A stretch of DNA of 64,000 bases from Paracholeplasma brassicae (GTDB taxonomy: Bacteria > Bacillota_I > Bacilli_A > Acholeplasmatales > UBA5453), in contig NC_022549.1 of the NCBI RefSeq assembly GCF_000967915.1, forward strand, positions 856,366-920,365, in the 5' to 3' direction. A program made the position numbers and the translations under genes. A model generated the notes under the pieces. That model made no database searches, was not told where the DNA came from, and saw nothing but the letters and a program-made list of their open reading frames with translations. Shown one piece after another: positions 1 through 8,154 of the stretch; position 1 is the stretch's first letter, and every line of letters begins with the position of its first letter.

Positions 1-2
1 AA

Positions 3-167
3 GGTTCTATGATCGCCGTTAGAGGTCGATTACAAGTTAAAAAGTATCAAGTCAATGAAGAAAGAGAGCTGAACATGCTCGACTTCGTCGGAGAAAAGGT
101 TACGTATTTATCAAATTCACAAAAATTGAAGCCATCATGTCCTGATGAAACGGAAGAAGACAATTAA
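3..167 (+). CDS. C-terminal part of an SSB-like single-stranded DNA-binding protein (5' end outside window)
   Basis: The reading frame is open from base 3 and ends in TAA at 165-167, giving 54 residues. It begins GSMIAVRGRLQVKKY and continues to a VGEKVTYL stretch. This G-S-x-I-x-V-x-G-R-L-Q-x-x-x-Y pattern is what the OB-fold strands of SSB/PriB-type proteins look like near their C-terminal end, and VxYL is the usual last strand. The tail is short and acidic (PDETEEDN), as in SSB proteins, whose acidic tips bind partner proteins, but it lacks the classical DDDIPF ending. The rest of the gene lies to the left, so family assignment rests on this fragment only. Confidence 0.6.
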   Translation, partial: GSMIAVRGRLQVKKYQVNEERELNMLDFVGEKVTYLSNSQKLKPSCPDETEEDN

Positions 168-187
168 TGTCTTTTTCTTTTTTTAGT
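152..187 (+). terminator. Rho-independent terminator of the SSB-like gene
   Basis: Ten base pairs form between 152-161 and 169-178 (with two G-T pairs) around a 7-base AT loop, followed by a T-rich run. The stem overlaps the stop codon of the SSB-like gene. I see no gene, tRNA or further structure from 188 to 308. Confidence 0.7.
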
Positions 188-308
188 CATAGACACCTAT
201 AAACGGAAAAAAATGAGGGGTAGACAACTGTTTTTTTGATTGATAACCACCGAGTCAGTCTATTACTCATAATTTTTATTGTGTTCAACGACAAACATTT
301 GATTATTA

Positions 309-337
309 TTGTCTTAAAGTGATACAATTGTTATAAT
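309..337 (+). promoter_or_regulatory. Promoter of the pepV operon
   Basis: A -35-like TTGTCT at 309-314 is 17 bases from a perfect TATAAT at 332-337. The -10 is preceded by TGT, an extended -10. The start codon of pepV follows 21 bases later with AAAGGAG at about 341-347. Confidence 0.7.
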
Positions 338-358
338 TATAAAAGGAGCTGATTTTAT

Positions 359-1735
359 ATGAGTATAGATTTTAGAAAAGAAGTAGAAAAACGTAAAGAA
401 GCGATATTAAAAGATCTAACCGAGATCATTCAAATTAATTCAGAATTAACTACGTTTGATGAAAAGCGCGTAAATGCACCATTTGGTGAGGGCATTGATG
501 AAGCGTTAACGTTTATGTTGAATTTAGGCAAACGTGATGGGTTTAATACATTAAATGCGGAGCACTACGCGGGGCACATCGAATATGGTAACCAAGAAGA
601 GTATGTAGGCATGATTGGCCATTTAGACGTTGTACCTGCCGGTAGCGGTTGGTCTTACCCACCTTATGGCGCAGTGATTGCTGATGGAAAGATGTATGGT
701 AGAGGCACCGAAGACGATAAAGGTCCAACGATTGCTGCATATTATGCAATGAAGATATTAAAGGATTTGGATTTACCACTATCAAAACGAATTAAATTAA
801 TTCTTGGTACGGATGAAGAAACGGCTTGGCGTGGAGTTAAATACTATTTTAACCAATACCCAGAGCAGCCTGTCGCAGGATTTATTCCGGATTCAGATTT
901 TCCATTAACTTACGCTGAAAAAGGCATTTTACGCGTTGTTGTACGTGGTAAAGCAGACGATAGCGTCCTTCATAGTTTTGAGGCTGGGCTTAGAGACAAT
1001 ATGGTCCCTGATCAAGCAAAAGCAGTCCTAAACAATGTTGAACTTGAAAAAAAATACCTTGAGTTCTTAGAAAAACGTAATTTAGAAGGTAGTGCTGTTG
1101 TAAATGATGGTAAATTAGAATTAGAAATTAACGGTATATCGGCACACGGATCAACACCACAATTGGGTGTGAATGCGGCTTATTTACTGGTTCATTTTTT
1201 TAATGAAGTTGGAATTAGTAATGCCTTTATTGATGCCATCAATACGTATTTATTAGATGACCCAGTCGGAAAAAAACTAGGTGTTGATTTTGTTGAAAAA
1301 GAAATGGGTAGTGTCACAATCAATGCGGGTGTATTCAATTTTAATCAAGGAAAGTTTGAAATTGTTTTAAATCCAAGATACCCACATGGTGTCGACTATG
1401 ACGCATTCATCGATAAAATATCTAGAGGTTTTGAATCGCTTGGGGCGCAAGTAGAAATCGGCAAACATCAAAAATTATTATACGTTGATCCAAACTCTGA
1501 GATGATTCAAAAATTAATGGGTGTTTATAAGAAGTACACGAATGATGTTGAGGCAAAACCAATGACTACAGGCGGTGGAACATTCGCAAGAGCAATGAAA
1601 AACTCAGTTGCATTTGGTCCGCATTTCCCAGGAAAACCAACGTATATCCATCAAAAAAACGAGTACATTATTCTAGAGGATTTCTTCTTAAGTATTGCAA
1701 TTTATGCCGAAGCCCTCTTTGAATTAGCAAAATAA
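359..1735 (+). CDS. pepV: PepV-type dipeptidase (M20 family)
   Basis: 458 residues, the usual PepV length. It is a cytoplasmic di-zinc peptidase that cleaves dipeptides with an unblocked N-terminus, recycling amino acids from imported peptides. Visible metal-binding landmarks are GHLDVVPAG (His88, Asp90), GRGTEDDKG (around Asp120) and TDEETAWRG (Glu153-Glu154). A C-terminal HQKNEY motif carries a further His. The lid-domain segment ISAHGSTP, with the conserved His of M20 lids, is also present. The start at 359 has a good Shine-Dalgarno site. It is first in an operon with thyA (1-base overlap), dfrA and plsC, which suggests a growth-linked housekeeping transcript rather than a peptide-specific one. 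Confidence 0.93.
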   Translation: MSIDFRKEVEKRKEAILKDLTEIIQINSELTTFDEKRVNAPFGEGIDEALTFMLNLGKRDGFNTLNAEHYAGHIEYGNQEEYVGMIGHLDVVPAGSGWSYPPYGAVIADGKMYGRGTEDDKGPTIAAYYAMKILKDLDLPLSKRIKLILGTDEETAWRGVKYYFNQYPEQPVAGFIPDSDFPLTYAEKGILRVVVRGKADDSVLHSFEAGLRDNMVPDQAKAVLNNVELEKKYLEFLEKRNLEGSAVVNDGKLELEINGISAHGSTPQLGVNAAYLLVHFFNEVGISNAFIDAINTYLLDDPVGKKLGVDFVEKEMGSVTINAGVFNFNQGKFEIVLNPRYPHGVDYDAFIDKISRGFESLGAQVEIGKHQKLLYVDPNSEMIQKLMGVYKKYTNDVEAKPMTTGGGTFARAMKNSVAFGPHFPGKPTYIHQKNEYIILEDFFLSIAIYAEALFELAK

Positions 1736-2601
1736 TGAAACAGTATTTAGATCTATGTCAACACGTACTAGACTTTGGTGTCGATAAAAGCGATCGCACA
1801 GGCACAGGCACACGTAGCGTATTTGGTTATCAAATGCGCTTTAACCTTGCCAATGGGTTTCCGCTTTTAACAACCAAGCGTGTGTATTTAAAAGCAATCA
1901 TTCATGAGTTGTTGTGGTTTATCAATGGGGATACTAATATCAAATATTTGGTCGATAATGACGTAAAGATTTGGAATGAATGGCCATACGAACTGTTTAA
2001 AAAATCGGTCGATTATCAAAATGAATCATTAGATGAATTTGTCAACAAGATAAAAGAAGACGTTGATTTTGCAAAAAAATATGGGGAACTTGGGCCAGTT
2101 TATGGCAAACAATGGCGTGATTTTTTTGGTGTGGATCAAATCAAACAAGTCATTAAGCAAATCAAAGAAACGCCAGATTCAAGACGAATTATTATATCCG
2201 CTTGGAATCCATCTCAATTAGATCAAATGGCACTACCACCATGTCACGCATTTATGCAATTTTATGTTGTAAACAACAAGTTATCACTTCAACTGTATCA
2301 ACGTAGCGGCGATATCTTCTTAGGCATACCATTTAATATTGCGTCTTATAGTTTATTATTAATGATGATTGCCCAAGTATGTGACTTAGAAGCCGGTGAA
2401 TTCATTCACACAATTGGCGATGCGCACATCTATCACAATCATTTTGAACAAATTCATACACAACTAAAAAGAGAACCTAGAAGTCTACCTAAGATGCAAT
2501 TAAACAAATCGGTAAAATCAATTTTTGATTTTAAATTTGATGATTTTGTATTAACTGATTATAATCCTCATAAAGCGATTAAGGGTGTGGTTGCTGTATG
2601 A
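1735..2601 (+). CDS. thyA: Thymidylate synthase
   Basis: 288 residues. It converts dUMP and methylene-tetrahydrofolate to dTMP and dihydrofolate in the cytoplasm. The catalytic cysteine is Cys170 in the motif [12 protein letters not shown]. The phosphate-binding arginines SRRIII and the [17 protein letters not shown] segment are intact. An insertion of about 20 residues before the active-site region is typical of the ThyA subgroup with a small domain. Its ATG overlaps the TAA of pepV by one base, and no separate ribosome binding site is obvious, so translation is probably coupled. It overlaps dfrA by 4 bases. That pairing is functional, because DHFR recycles the dihydrofolate that ThyA makes. 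Confidence 0.97.
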   Translation: MKQYLDLCQHVLDFGVDKSDRTGTGTRSVFGYQMRFNLANGFPLLTTKRVYLKAIIHELLWFINGDTNIKYLVDNDVKIWNEWPYELFKKSVDYQNESLDEFVNKIKEDVDFAKKYGELGPVYGKQWRDFFGVDQIKQVIKQIKETPDSRRIIISAWNPSQLDQMALPPCHAFMQFYVVNNKLSLQLYQRSGDIFLGIPFNIASYSLLLMMIAQVCDLEAGEFIHTIGDAHIYHNHFEQIHTQLKREPRSLPKMQLNKSVKSIFDFKFDDFVLTDYNPHKAIKGVVAV

Positions 2602-3065
2602 TTTCACTCATTTGGGCAATGGACCGTAATTGGCTAATCGGAAAAGACAATATACTGCCTTGGCATTATAAAAAAGACTTGATTTATTTTAAAAATCATA
2701 CCAAAGGCAAGACCGTGTTAATGGGTGAAATGACTTATCTATCGTTAAAGGGTTATTACAAAGATAGACCACTGCCTTTTGGTAAAATTTACGTGGCTTC
2801 TTTAAATAACGTATCATTTGATGGCTGCATTATGGTCAATGACTTAAAAGGCTTTTTGAAAGAAACTACCGAAGATGTGATCGTAATTGGTGGGAAAACC
2901 GTTTATCAAATTGCTTTGGAATATGCGGACTATTTATACATCACATGGATAGATAAAGATCACGAAGGCAACGTCTTTTTTCCAAAGTTTGACCTTTCTA
3001 TGTTTAAAGTGATCAGTGAAAATCAAGAAGACGAACTAAGATTTACGGTATACGAAAGAGGTTAA
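2598..3065 (+). CDS. dfrA: Dihydrofolate reductase
   Basis: 155 residues, a standard bacterial DHFR length. It reduces dihydrofolate to tetrahydrofolate with NADPH. Family marks are the N-terminal [21 protein letters not shown], with [13 protein letters not shown] carrying the active-site acid (Asp), then [10 protein letters not shown] and the [14 protein letters not shown] nucleotide-binding strand. The final TVYERG matches the usual FxxYER ending. ATGA overlap with thyA implies translational coupling. Window-wide, this gene together with thyA, dCMP deaminase (47.7 kb) and pdp (4.6 kb) makes up a pyrimidine/thymidylate set. Confidence 0.95.
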   Translation: MISLIWAMDRNWLIGKDNILPWHYKKDLIYFKNHTKGKTVLMGEMTYLSLKGYYKDRPLPFGKIYVASLNNVSFDGCIMVNDLKGFLKETTEDVIVIGGKTVYQIALEYADYLYITWIDKDHEGNVFFPKFDLSMFKVISENQEDELRFTVYERG

Positions 3066-3066
3066 T

Positions 3067-3876
3067 ATGCTTACATTTCTATTTGTTTCAGTTTGGGCGT
3101 TAATTATTACGATTTTAACGACTTACACGAAGACTGATTTACTAAGTGGTTACACACTATTGTGGGCATTTTTTGGGTATTTTTTTGCATGGGTATTTTT
3201 AATATTGACCATTGTGATTTTATTACCATACGCCAAATATACAAGAAAAGACAATCGTTTTAAACATTATTATATTCGAAGCTTAGTTCATTTCTTAAAT
3301 ATTTTTCCTCTAAGGTTAAAGATTAAGGTCACAGGTAAATCGAATCTACCAAAAACCGGTGGTTATGTTATCTATGCAAACCACAAATCTTACACGGATC
3401 CGTTTATTCTATATACATTGATTAATCGTCCAATGTCGTTAGCAGCTAAAAAAGGGATTTATAAGATTCCAATCATAAAAAACTGGATTGAGTACATTGG
3501 ATGTATACAAATCGACAGAGATAATAACAGAGAAGCTGCAAAATCAATGCTTGAAGGCATCGAACGTGTTAAAAATGGAATGATCATGGGAATATTTCCT
3601 GAAGGCGGTATTAAAGACCGTGACGATGAAAAAATGGTTGCAATTCGAGCTGGTGCCTATAAGCTAGCAACTAAAGCAGAAGCACCGATTGTACCGATCA
3701 CCATGATGGGAACAAGTGAAGTAAAAAAACGTGCACCATTTAAGCGTACTGTGATTAAAGTGATCATTCATAAACCGCTTTACAAATCCGATTACGAACA
3801 GCTATCAACTAGCGAAATTGGTGATATAGTTGCTAAACTCACCAATGATACAATCACAAACGGAATAAAAGCATAA
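3067..3876 (+). CDS. plsC: 1-acyl-sn-glycerol-3-phosphate acyltransferase (PlsC family)
   Basis: 269 residues. It makes phosphatidic acid by acylating lysophosphatidic acid at the membrane. Two hydrophobic segments occupy roughly residues 1-60. The acyltransferase core follows with motif I NHKSYTDPF (H-x4-D, catalytic His and Asp), the KKGIYKIPIIKNWIEYIG segment and motif III FPEGG. It starts one base after the dfrA stop, with GAAAGAGG as ribosome binding site inside dfrA. It closes the pepV-thyA-dfrA operon and is followed by a bidirectional terminator. A PlsC-type gene is expected in Mollicutes, which must build membrane phospholipid. Confidence 0.88.
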   Translation: MLTFLFVSVWALIITILTTYTKTDLLSGYTLLWAFFGYFFAWVFLILTIVILLPYAKYTRKDNRFKHYYIRSLVHFLNIFPLRLKIKVTGKSNLPKTGGYVIYANHKSYTDPFILYTLINRPMSLAAKKGIYKIPIIKNWIEYIGCIQIDRDNNREAAKSMLEGIERVKNGMIMGIFPEGGIKDRDDEKMVAIRAGAYKLATKAEAPIVPITMMGTSEVKKRAPFKRTVIKVIIHKPLYKSDYEQLSTSEIGDIVAKLTNDTITNGIKA

Positions 3877-3902
3877 GATTTTTTTACAAATAAAATATAT
3901 AG

Positions 3903-3942
3903 AAAAGAACACTCAAGATTTTATTTCTTGAGTGTTCTTTTT
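3903..3942. terminator. Bidirectional terminator between plsC and the phosphatase gene
   Basis: A 16-bp inverted repeat (3903-3918 with 3926-3942) encloses a short T-rich loop. It is flanked by A-rich sequence on the left and T-rich sequence on the right, so it can end transcripts from both convergent genes. It touches the stop codon of the minus-strand gene at 3941-3943. Confidence 0.85.
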
Positions 3943-4516
3943 AGTTTGCTTCAATATTGAATTGATCAATAGTTAATGCTTCACCATCAAACGATAACCA
4001 ATGGACGGATGCGTTGTTTAGGTAAGTCAAGTAATTATATTGTTCAGGGTCTGAAAGGATTAAAAACGATTTGACGACGTGTGAATGACAACTGATCATA
4101 ACGGTCTCATCTTTATGAGTTTTATAAAGGTTCAATAAACCATTTTCAATCCGTTTGAGAAGTAGTTTGTTGTCTTCATAACCTTTAGCATTAAAGCCCT
4201 CTTTAGATATGATTTTAATTGTTTCATCGACGTTATTACCTTCGAATAGCGCAAAATCACGTTCTAAAAAGTGATAATCGATTTTGATTTTTTTTGGTTG
4301 TTCTAAATGACGATTGATTAACTCAGCTGTATGTTTTGCTCTAATCAAAGGAGACGTATAGATATGATCAAATGCGTAATTATTTTTCTTAAAAAATAGG
4401 CCAACATTTGTTGCTTGTTCGATTCCTGTATCATTTAGTGGATTATCGGCCCAACCCTGAACTAACTTGAGTTTATTGAAGTCGGTTTGACCGTGTCTAA
4501 CTAAACATATTTTCAT
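3941..4516 (-). CDS. Histidine phosphatase family protein (phosphoglycerate-mutase-like)
   Basis: 191 residues on the minus strand. The N-terminal LVRHGQTDFN is the phosphohistidine motif of the histidine phosphatase (branch 1) superfamily. SPLIRAKHTAELI supplies the second phosphate-binding arginine, and ISCHSHVVKSFL has the second catalytic His. The family includes cofactor-dependent phosphoglycerate mutases, alpha-ribazole phosphatases and broad-specificity phosphatases. At 191 residues it is shorter than true GpmA (about 230-250), so a small-molecule phosphatase is more likely than a glycolytic mutase. The substrate cannot be read from the sequence. GAGGTGA precedes the ATG. It is a single gene, divergent from pdp. 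Confidence 0.85.
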   Translation of the reverse strand: MKICLVRHGQTDFNKLKLVQGWADNPLNDTGIEQATNVGLFFKKNNYAFDHIYTSPLIRAKHTAELINRHLEQPKKIKIDYHFLERDFALFEGNNVDETIKIISKEGFNAKGYEDNKLLLKRIENGLLNLYKTHKDETVMISCHSHVVKSFLILSDPEQYNYLTYLNNASVHWLSFDGEALTIDQFNIEAN

Positions 4517-4531
4517 GCAAAATTCACCTCT

Positions 4532-4560
4532 ATGACATTATAACACAATTATGATATAAT
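4532..4560 (+). promoter_or_regulatory. Promoter of pdp, overlapping a divergent -10 for the phosphatase gene
   Basis: Plus strand: ATGACA (4532-4537), 17-base spacer, TATAAT (4555-4560) preceded by TGA (extended -10). Minus strand: TATAAT occupies 4537-4542. The two promoters share about 10 bases, so both transcripts compete for the same short 63-base intergenic region. Confidence 0.65.
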
Positions 4561-4579
4561 TAATACGAGGTGTATAACG

Positions 4580-5875
4580 ATGAGAATGCTTGATTTAATA
4601 GCAAAAAAACGTGATAACAAAGAGTTATCTAAAAATGAAATTGAATTTATAATCAAATCCTACACAAATGAGGAAGTCCCTGATTATCAAATGAGTGCAT
4701 TTTTGATGTCGGTCTACTTTAATGGTATGACGGATCAAGAATCAACCGATTTAGCATTAGCCATGATGCATAGTGGTGACGTATTTGATTTGAGTCTAAT
4801 TGACGGAATCAAAGTTGACAAACATTCTACTGGTGGTGTTGGTGATAAGGTTACATTGGTTTTAGGACCACTAGTGGCTTCTTGCGGCGCGAAATTTGCA
4901 AAGATGAGCGGTAGAGGCTTAGGTCACACGGGTGGTACGTTAGACAAATTAGAATCCATCCCTGGTTACAACATTGTTTTAGATGAGCAGTCATTTATTA
5001 AACAAGTAAATGAAATTGGTGTTGCTGTCATTGGACAGTCTAAAAACATCACACCAGCCGATAAAAAAATGTACGCATTAAGAGATGTCACAGGGACAGT
5101 AAGATCGATTCCTTTGATCGCCTCATCAATCATGTCAAAGAAATTGGCGAGTGGTGCAGATGCGATTTGCTTAGATGTTAAAGTCGGTAACGGTGCGTTT
5201 ATGTCTGATATAGAAGAAGCGAAAAAACTAGCGGAATTAATGGTTAACATTGGAAAACTAGCAGGCAGAAAAGTCAAAGCTATCCTTACAAATATGGATG
5301 AACCACTTGGTTTTTCAGTTGGTAATTCACTCGAGGTGATTGAAGCGATTGAGACTTTAAAAGGTAATGGGCCAAAAGACTTAGAAACCGTTGTATTAGA
5401 AGTTGGCTCCTACTTAATCGAAGATGCCGGTATCGCAACTAAAGACGCTGCGATGACGCTATTAAAAGAAAAATTAGACAATGGTGAAGCATTTAATAAA
5501 TTGATTGAACTTGTGTCTGCTCAAGGTGGCGATATTAGCTTCATTAAAGACGTATCTAAATTCAAAAAGGCGAGTCGTATCATTCCTTTAATTGCTGATA
5601 AAGAAGGGTTCATTGAATCAATGACAACCATTGATATCGGTTTAGCAGCGGCGTATTTAGGTGCGGGAAGAGAAACCGTTGATGGTCAGATTGATCCTGC
5701 AGTCGGTATCGTATTTAAAAAGAAAATAGGCGACCGCGTGATGGTTGGTGATGTCATTTTGGAAATCCATGCAAATGACAAGGGCATTGAAGATGCATTT
5801 AATACGCTAAAAGAAGCAATTCATATTGGATCGAAAAAGAACGATGTGACGTTAATCGAAGGCGTTATTGTATGA
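4580..5875 (+). CDS. pdp: Pyrimidine-nucleoside phosphorylase
   Basis: 431 residues, the normal length for Pdp/DeoA. It splits uridine, deoxyuridine or thymidine with phosphate to the base and (deoxy)ribose-1-phosphate. The family signature SGRGLGHTGGTLDKLESI is intact (residues about 110-128), as is KHSTGGVGDKVTL, the phosphate-binding loop. SIPLIASSIMSKKLASGAD matches the substrate-binding helix region. Gram-positive enzymes with this sequence style usually accept both uridine and thymidine, hence pdp rather than deoA. It overlaps the following SDR gene by 4 bases. The SDR has no known link to nucleosides, so co-transcription may only reflect compact organisation. Confidence 0.93.
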   Translation: MRMLDLIAKKRDNKELSKNEIEFIIKSYTNEEVPDYQMSAFLMSVYFNGMTDQESTDLALAMMHSGDVFDLSLIDGIKVDKHSTGGVGDKVTLVLGPLVASCGAKFAKMSGRGLGHTGGTLDKLESIPGYNIVLDEQSFIKQVNEIGVAVIGQSKNITPADKKMYALRDVTGTVRSIPLIASSIMSKKLASGADAICLDVKVGNGAFMSDIEEAKKLAELMVNIGKLAGRKVKAILTNMDEPLGFSVGNSLEVIEAIETLKGNGPKDLETVVLEVGSYLIEDAGIATKDAAMTLLKEKLDNGEAFNKLIELVSAQGGDISFIKDVSKFKKASRIIPLIADKEGFIESMTTIDIGLAAAYLGAGRETVDGQIDPAVGIVFKKKIGDRVMVGDVILEIHANDKGIEDAFNTLKEAIHIGSKKNDVTLIEGVIV

Positions 5876-6639
5876 GTATTGCGCTGATTACTGGTGGCGC
5901 CATCGGATTGGGTCGATCGTTTGCTAATAAGCTTGCTGATGAAGGCTATGACCTAATTTTAGTTTCACGCAGCCTGGATCATTTAGCAAGGGCCCAAAAA
6001 GAAATTCAAATCAAATACAAAGTCAAGGTGTTAATCTACATAGCTGATTTAACCAAACGTGAGGATCGAGAAAAGATGTTTGAATATGCCAAAGTGTATC
6101 AACCATCGGTGATTGTAAATAACGCCGGTTTTGGTCATAATGAGTCATTTATCTCGAGTCCCTTAGAAAAAGAATTTGAGATGATCAATTTAAATGTTAA
6201 AGCGCTTCATCACATCATGAAGTACTATTATCAGCAATTTAAGACTGAAAACATACCTGGACGTATTATTAACATTTCATCGGTTGCTGGTTTTGTCCCA
6301 GGGGCGTATCAAGCAACCTACTATGCGACAAAATCATACGTCACAAGTTTGACACGAGCGGTTGCTTACGAATCTAAAAAACAACAGACGGGTATTCAAA
6401 TTCAAGTGGTTTGTCCTGGCCCAATTAAGACTAATTTTCATGAAACTGCTCAAACAAGAGTAGAAGCTTACAAAAAGAGTCCTGATGCCACGGCTAGAAT
6501 TGCGCTTGAGTCGAAAAAAACAGTGATTGTCCCTGGTTTTTCAAACAAGTGCGCTCACGTCATGCTTAAGTTATTACCCAATGGCTTGACGATAAGAGCT
6601 CAAGCGATTTTAGGCAAAAAGAAGCAGATTAAAAAATGA
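5872..6639 (+). CDS. Short-chain dehydrogenase/reductase
   Basis: 255 residues, classical SDR length. The Rossmann motif TGGAIGLGR (TGxxxGxG) is at the N-terminus, NNAGFGHN is the NAG motif at about residue 83, and ISSVAGFVPGAYQATYYATK contains the catalytic Ser and the YxxxK pair. The closest general type is the DltE/YqjQ-like group of Firmicute oxidoreductases, but substrate cannot be assigned. ATGA overlap with pdp suggests translational coupling. A strong terminator follows at 6668, so pdp and this gene form a two-gene operon. Confidence 0.85.
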   Translation: MSIALITGGAIGLGRSFANKLADEGYDLILVSRSLDHLARAQKEIQIKYKVKVLIYIADLTKREDREKMFEYAKVYQPSVIVNNAGFGHNESFISSPLEKEFEMINLNVKALHHIMKYYYQQFKTENIPGRIINISSVAGFVPGAYQATYYATKSYVTSLTRAVAYESKKQQTGIQIQVVCPGPIKTNFHETAQTRVEAYKKSPDATARIALESKKTVIVPGFSNKCAHVMLKLLPNGLTIRAQAILGKKKQIKK

Positions 6640-6667
6640 TTATTTTGATTGAAAATTGATAAAAGAT

Positions 6668-6696
6668 AAGTAGGTGATTTTCACCTACTTTTTGTC
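6668..6696 (+). terminator. Terminator of the pdp-SDR operon
   Basis: A perfect 10-bp stem (6668-6677 with 6681-6690), a 3-base T loop and a run of T follow the SDR gene. Confidence 0.88.
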
Positions 6697-6710
6697 TATT
6701 ATTAAATTGA

Positions 6711-6738
6711 TTGACTATCAAATCAAATATGTTATAAT
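6711..6738 (+). promoter_or_regulatory. Promoter of the TPP riboswitch and thiT
   Basis: TTGACT at 6711-6716, 16-base spacer, TATAAT at 6733-6738 preceded by TGT (extended -10). The riboswitch aptamer begins about 10 bases downstream. Confidence 0.7.
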
Positions 6739-6747
6739 CATAAGTGA

Positions 6748-6830
6748 TCACTACGGGGAGCCATTTGGCTGAGAGGATGAAAAATCGACCCGAATACCTG
6801 ATCTGGATAATGCCAGCGGAGGAATAGTTA
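6748..6830 (+). promoter_or_regulatory. TPP (thiamine pyrophosphate) riboswitch aptamer
   Basis: The conserved THI-element blocks are present in order: CGGGGAGCC, GGCTGAGA, GACCCG, ACCTGATCTGGATAATGCC and AGCGGAGGAA. These form the pyrimidine- and pyrophosphate-sensing arms. It sits between a promoter and an intrinsic terminator ahead of thiT, so TPP binding should favour termination and switch off thiamine uptake. Confidence 0.96.
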
Positions 6831-6838
6831 AAACGTTC

Positions 6839-6871
6839 ATTTCTTTGGTATTTCCAAAAGAAATTTTTTTA
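6839..6871 (+). terminator. Riboswitch expression platform (intrinsic terminator)
   Basis: ATTTCTTTGG at 6839-6848 pairs with CCAAAAGAAAT at 6854-6864 (one bulge), followed by seven T. It lies between the TPP aptamer and the thiT ribosome binding site, the normal position for transcription-level control. Confidence 0.85.
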
Positions 6872-6887
6872 TTTTCTGGAGGGAAAT

Positions 6888-7406
6888 ATGGACAAAAACT
6901 TGATTAAATTGACAGAGTCGGCGATTTTAGTTGCACTTGCTGTCGCCTTGGAATTTGTTAGTAAACTTATTCCAATTCTTCAAATGCCACAAGGTGGATC
7001 CGTTTCAATCGCGATGTTACCAGTGATCATTATCGGTTATAAAAACGGACTATTTTATGGGGTTTTATCGGGACTTACCTATGGGATTATCAACTTTTTA
7101 GTTGATGGATACGCATTCCATTGGGGTTCATTTGCATTTGATTACACACTCGCGTTTATGGCACTTGGATTAACTGGTGTTATAAAAAATGCCTATTCAA
7201 ACAAAATTGTTTTGTTTAATATAGGCATAATCATTGTTGGATTCTTTCGATTTGTGTTTCACGTGATTTCAGGTGTGTTTTTCTTTGAATCCGGTATTTG
7301 GGCATCGGTTGTTTATAACGGACCATACATGTTAGGTTCAATCATTTTATGTATGCTAATCGGTAGTTTAACATACAATCGATTAGGCGCAATTATGAAG
7401 GCTTAA
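6888..7406 (+). CDS. thiT: Thiamine ECF transporter substrate-binding subunit ThiT
   Basis: 172 residues with about six hydrophobic segments. ThiT is the S component that binds thiamine and works with a shared EcfA-EcfA'-EcfT energy module, which is not in this window. The L-loop motif MPQGGSVSIAMLPVIIIGYKNG is characteristic of ThiT. The helix-1 pattern of small residues (ILVALAVALEF), which docks on EcfT, is present. The upstream TPP riboswitch independently supports thiamine as substrate. GGAGGG precedes the ATG. The 3' end overlaps convergent recU by 14 bases. Thiamine import fits the TPP-dependent ferredoxin oxidoreductase at 52-54 kb. Confidence 0.95.
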   Translation: MDKNLIKLTESAILVALAVALEFVSKLIPILQMPQGGSVSIAMLPVIIIGYKNGLFYGVLSGLTYGIINFLVDGYAFHWGSFAFDYTLAFMALGLTGVIKNAYSNKIVLFNIGIIIVGFFRFVFHVISGVFFFESGIWASVVYNGPYMLGSIILCMLIGSLTYNRLGAIMKA

Positions 7407-7977
7407 TCAACAACTGATCAACAATTTTTAGGTAGTCAAGGCGCGGTTGATACGAAAACGGTATCAGGTGCGCTTTTTCTTTAAATGTTTGATAAGCAAT
7501 GGACTGACGGCCACCCTTGGTTTGACTTTCTATATGGGCATTATATAAGACATCAAAAGGCAGTAAATAGTACTCATTATGTGCCTTAAAATAAACAATT
7601 AAAAAACCAATGCCACCATGTTCGGTAATCGCTTTTAGATGATCAATTTGGTGTTGATGGATGTTCTTAAGTGGGATTGATGTTGCTGACTTTGTTTCTT
7701 TGGCATCGAAATCAATGTAGTGACCTTTATATATGCCATTAAAATCCGTGGTGGATGGCGTTTTATAATAGGCTTCAACAATTTTTGCTTTGTTTCTTGC
7801 GGGATAACTAACATTAACCACTTGAACGGGTGTTGGTTTTTTATGGATTACAGCAATTTTTTTATCATAGTAATACTGATTAGTTACTTCAATATCAGAT
7901 TCTAAGGTCATTCCTAAGTTGGAACGATCGATTTTTTTTTCATGTGATTTTCTAGGTGTAGGGTATGAAATAGCCAT
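7393..7977 (-). CDS. recU: Holliday junction resolvase RecU
   Basis: 194 residues from the ATG at 7975-7977, chosen because TAAAAGGAGTAAT lies directly upstream; the frame is open further but without such a site. RecU cuts Holliday junctions in Firmicutes and Mollicutes. The nuclease core is visible: STTDFNGIYKG (Asp79), YIDFDAKETK (Asp91, Lys93) and HQIDHLK. The position that is Glu in Bacillus RecU (DFEAKET) is Asp here, a conservative swap. It is a single gene rather than being next to ponA as in Bacillus, which fits an organism without peptidoglycan synthesis. Its 3' end overlaps thiT tail-to-tail with no terminator between them. Confidence 0.92.
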   Translation of the reverse strand: MAISYPTPRKSHEKKIDRSNLGMTLESDIEVTNQYYYDKKIAVIHKKPTPVQVVNVSYPARNKAKIVEAYYKTPSTTDFNGIYKGHYIDFDAKETKSATSIPLKNIHQHQIDHLKAITEHGGIGFLIVYFKAHNEYYLLPFDVLYNAHIESQTKGGRQSIAYQTFKEKAHLIPFSYQPRLDYLKIVDQLLIKPS

Positions 7978-8080
7978 AAGATTACTCCTTTTAATGGTTT
8001 GAATTGATAGCATAATCATACCATATAAACTGCAAATTTGCTTGATTATTGGTATTGATAAGAATAAAAAAGTCGATATC

Positions 8081-8110
8081 TTGTGAAAATAATCATAGAA
8101 ATGGTATAAT
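8081..8110 (+). promoter_or_regulatory. Promoter of the RNase J gene
   Basis: TTGTGA at 8081-8086, 18-base spacer, TATAAT at 8105-8110 preceded by TGG (extended -10). The region 7978-8080 between recU and this promoter holds no other feature that I can support. Confidence 0.65.
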
Positions 8111-8154
8111 AGAATAAATAAAGTTGCGATACTGTACAAATGAGGAGAGTTAAC

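Noticed and set aside
188-308. Possible small gene or RNA between the SSB-like gene and pepV
   Set aside because: Only AT-rich sequence with weak short repeats; no ORF with a ribosome binding site and no strong fold.
543-785. 80-residue minus-strand ORF inside pepV
   Set aside because: It lies wholly within a well-supported gene, has no ribosome binding site or family pattern, and reads as a composition shadow. The same applies to the other short antisense or out-of-frame ORFs within pdp, rnj, aspS, queA and the glucan genes.
3941-4516. Glycolytic phosphoglycerate mutase (gpmA)
   Set aside because: The protein is about 40-60 residues shorter than GpmA, so only the superfamily is claimed.
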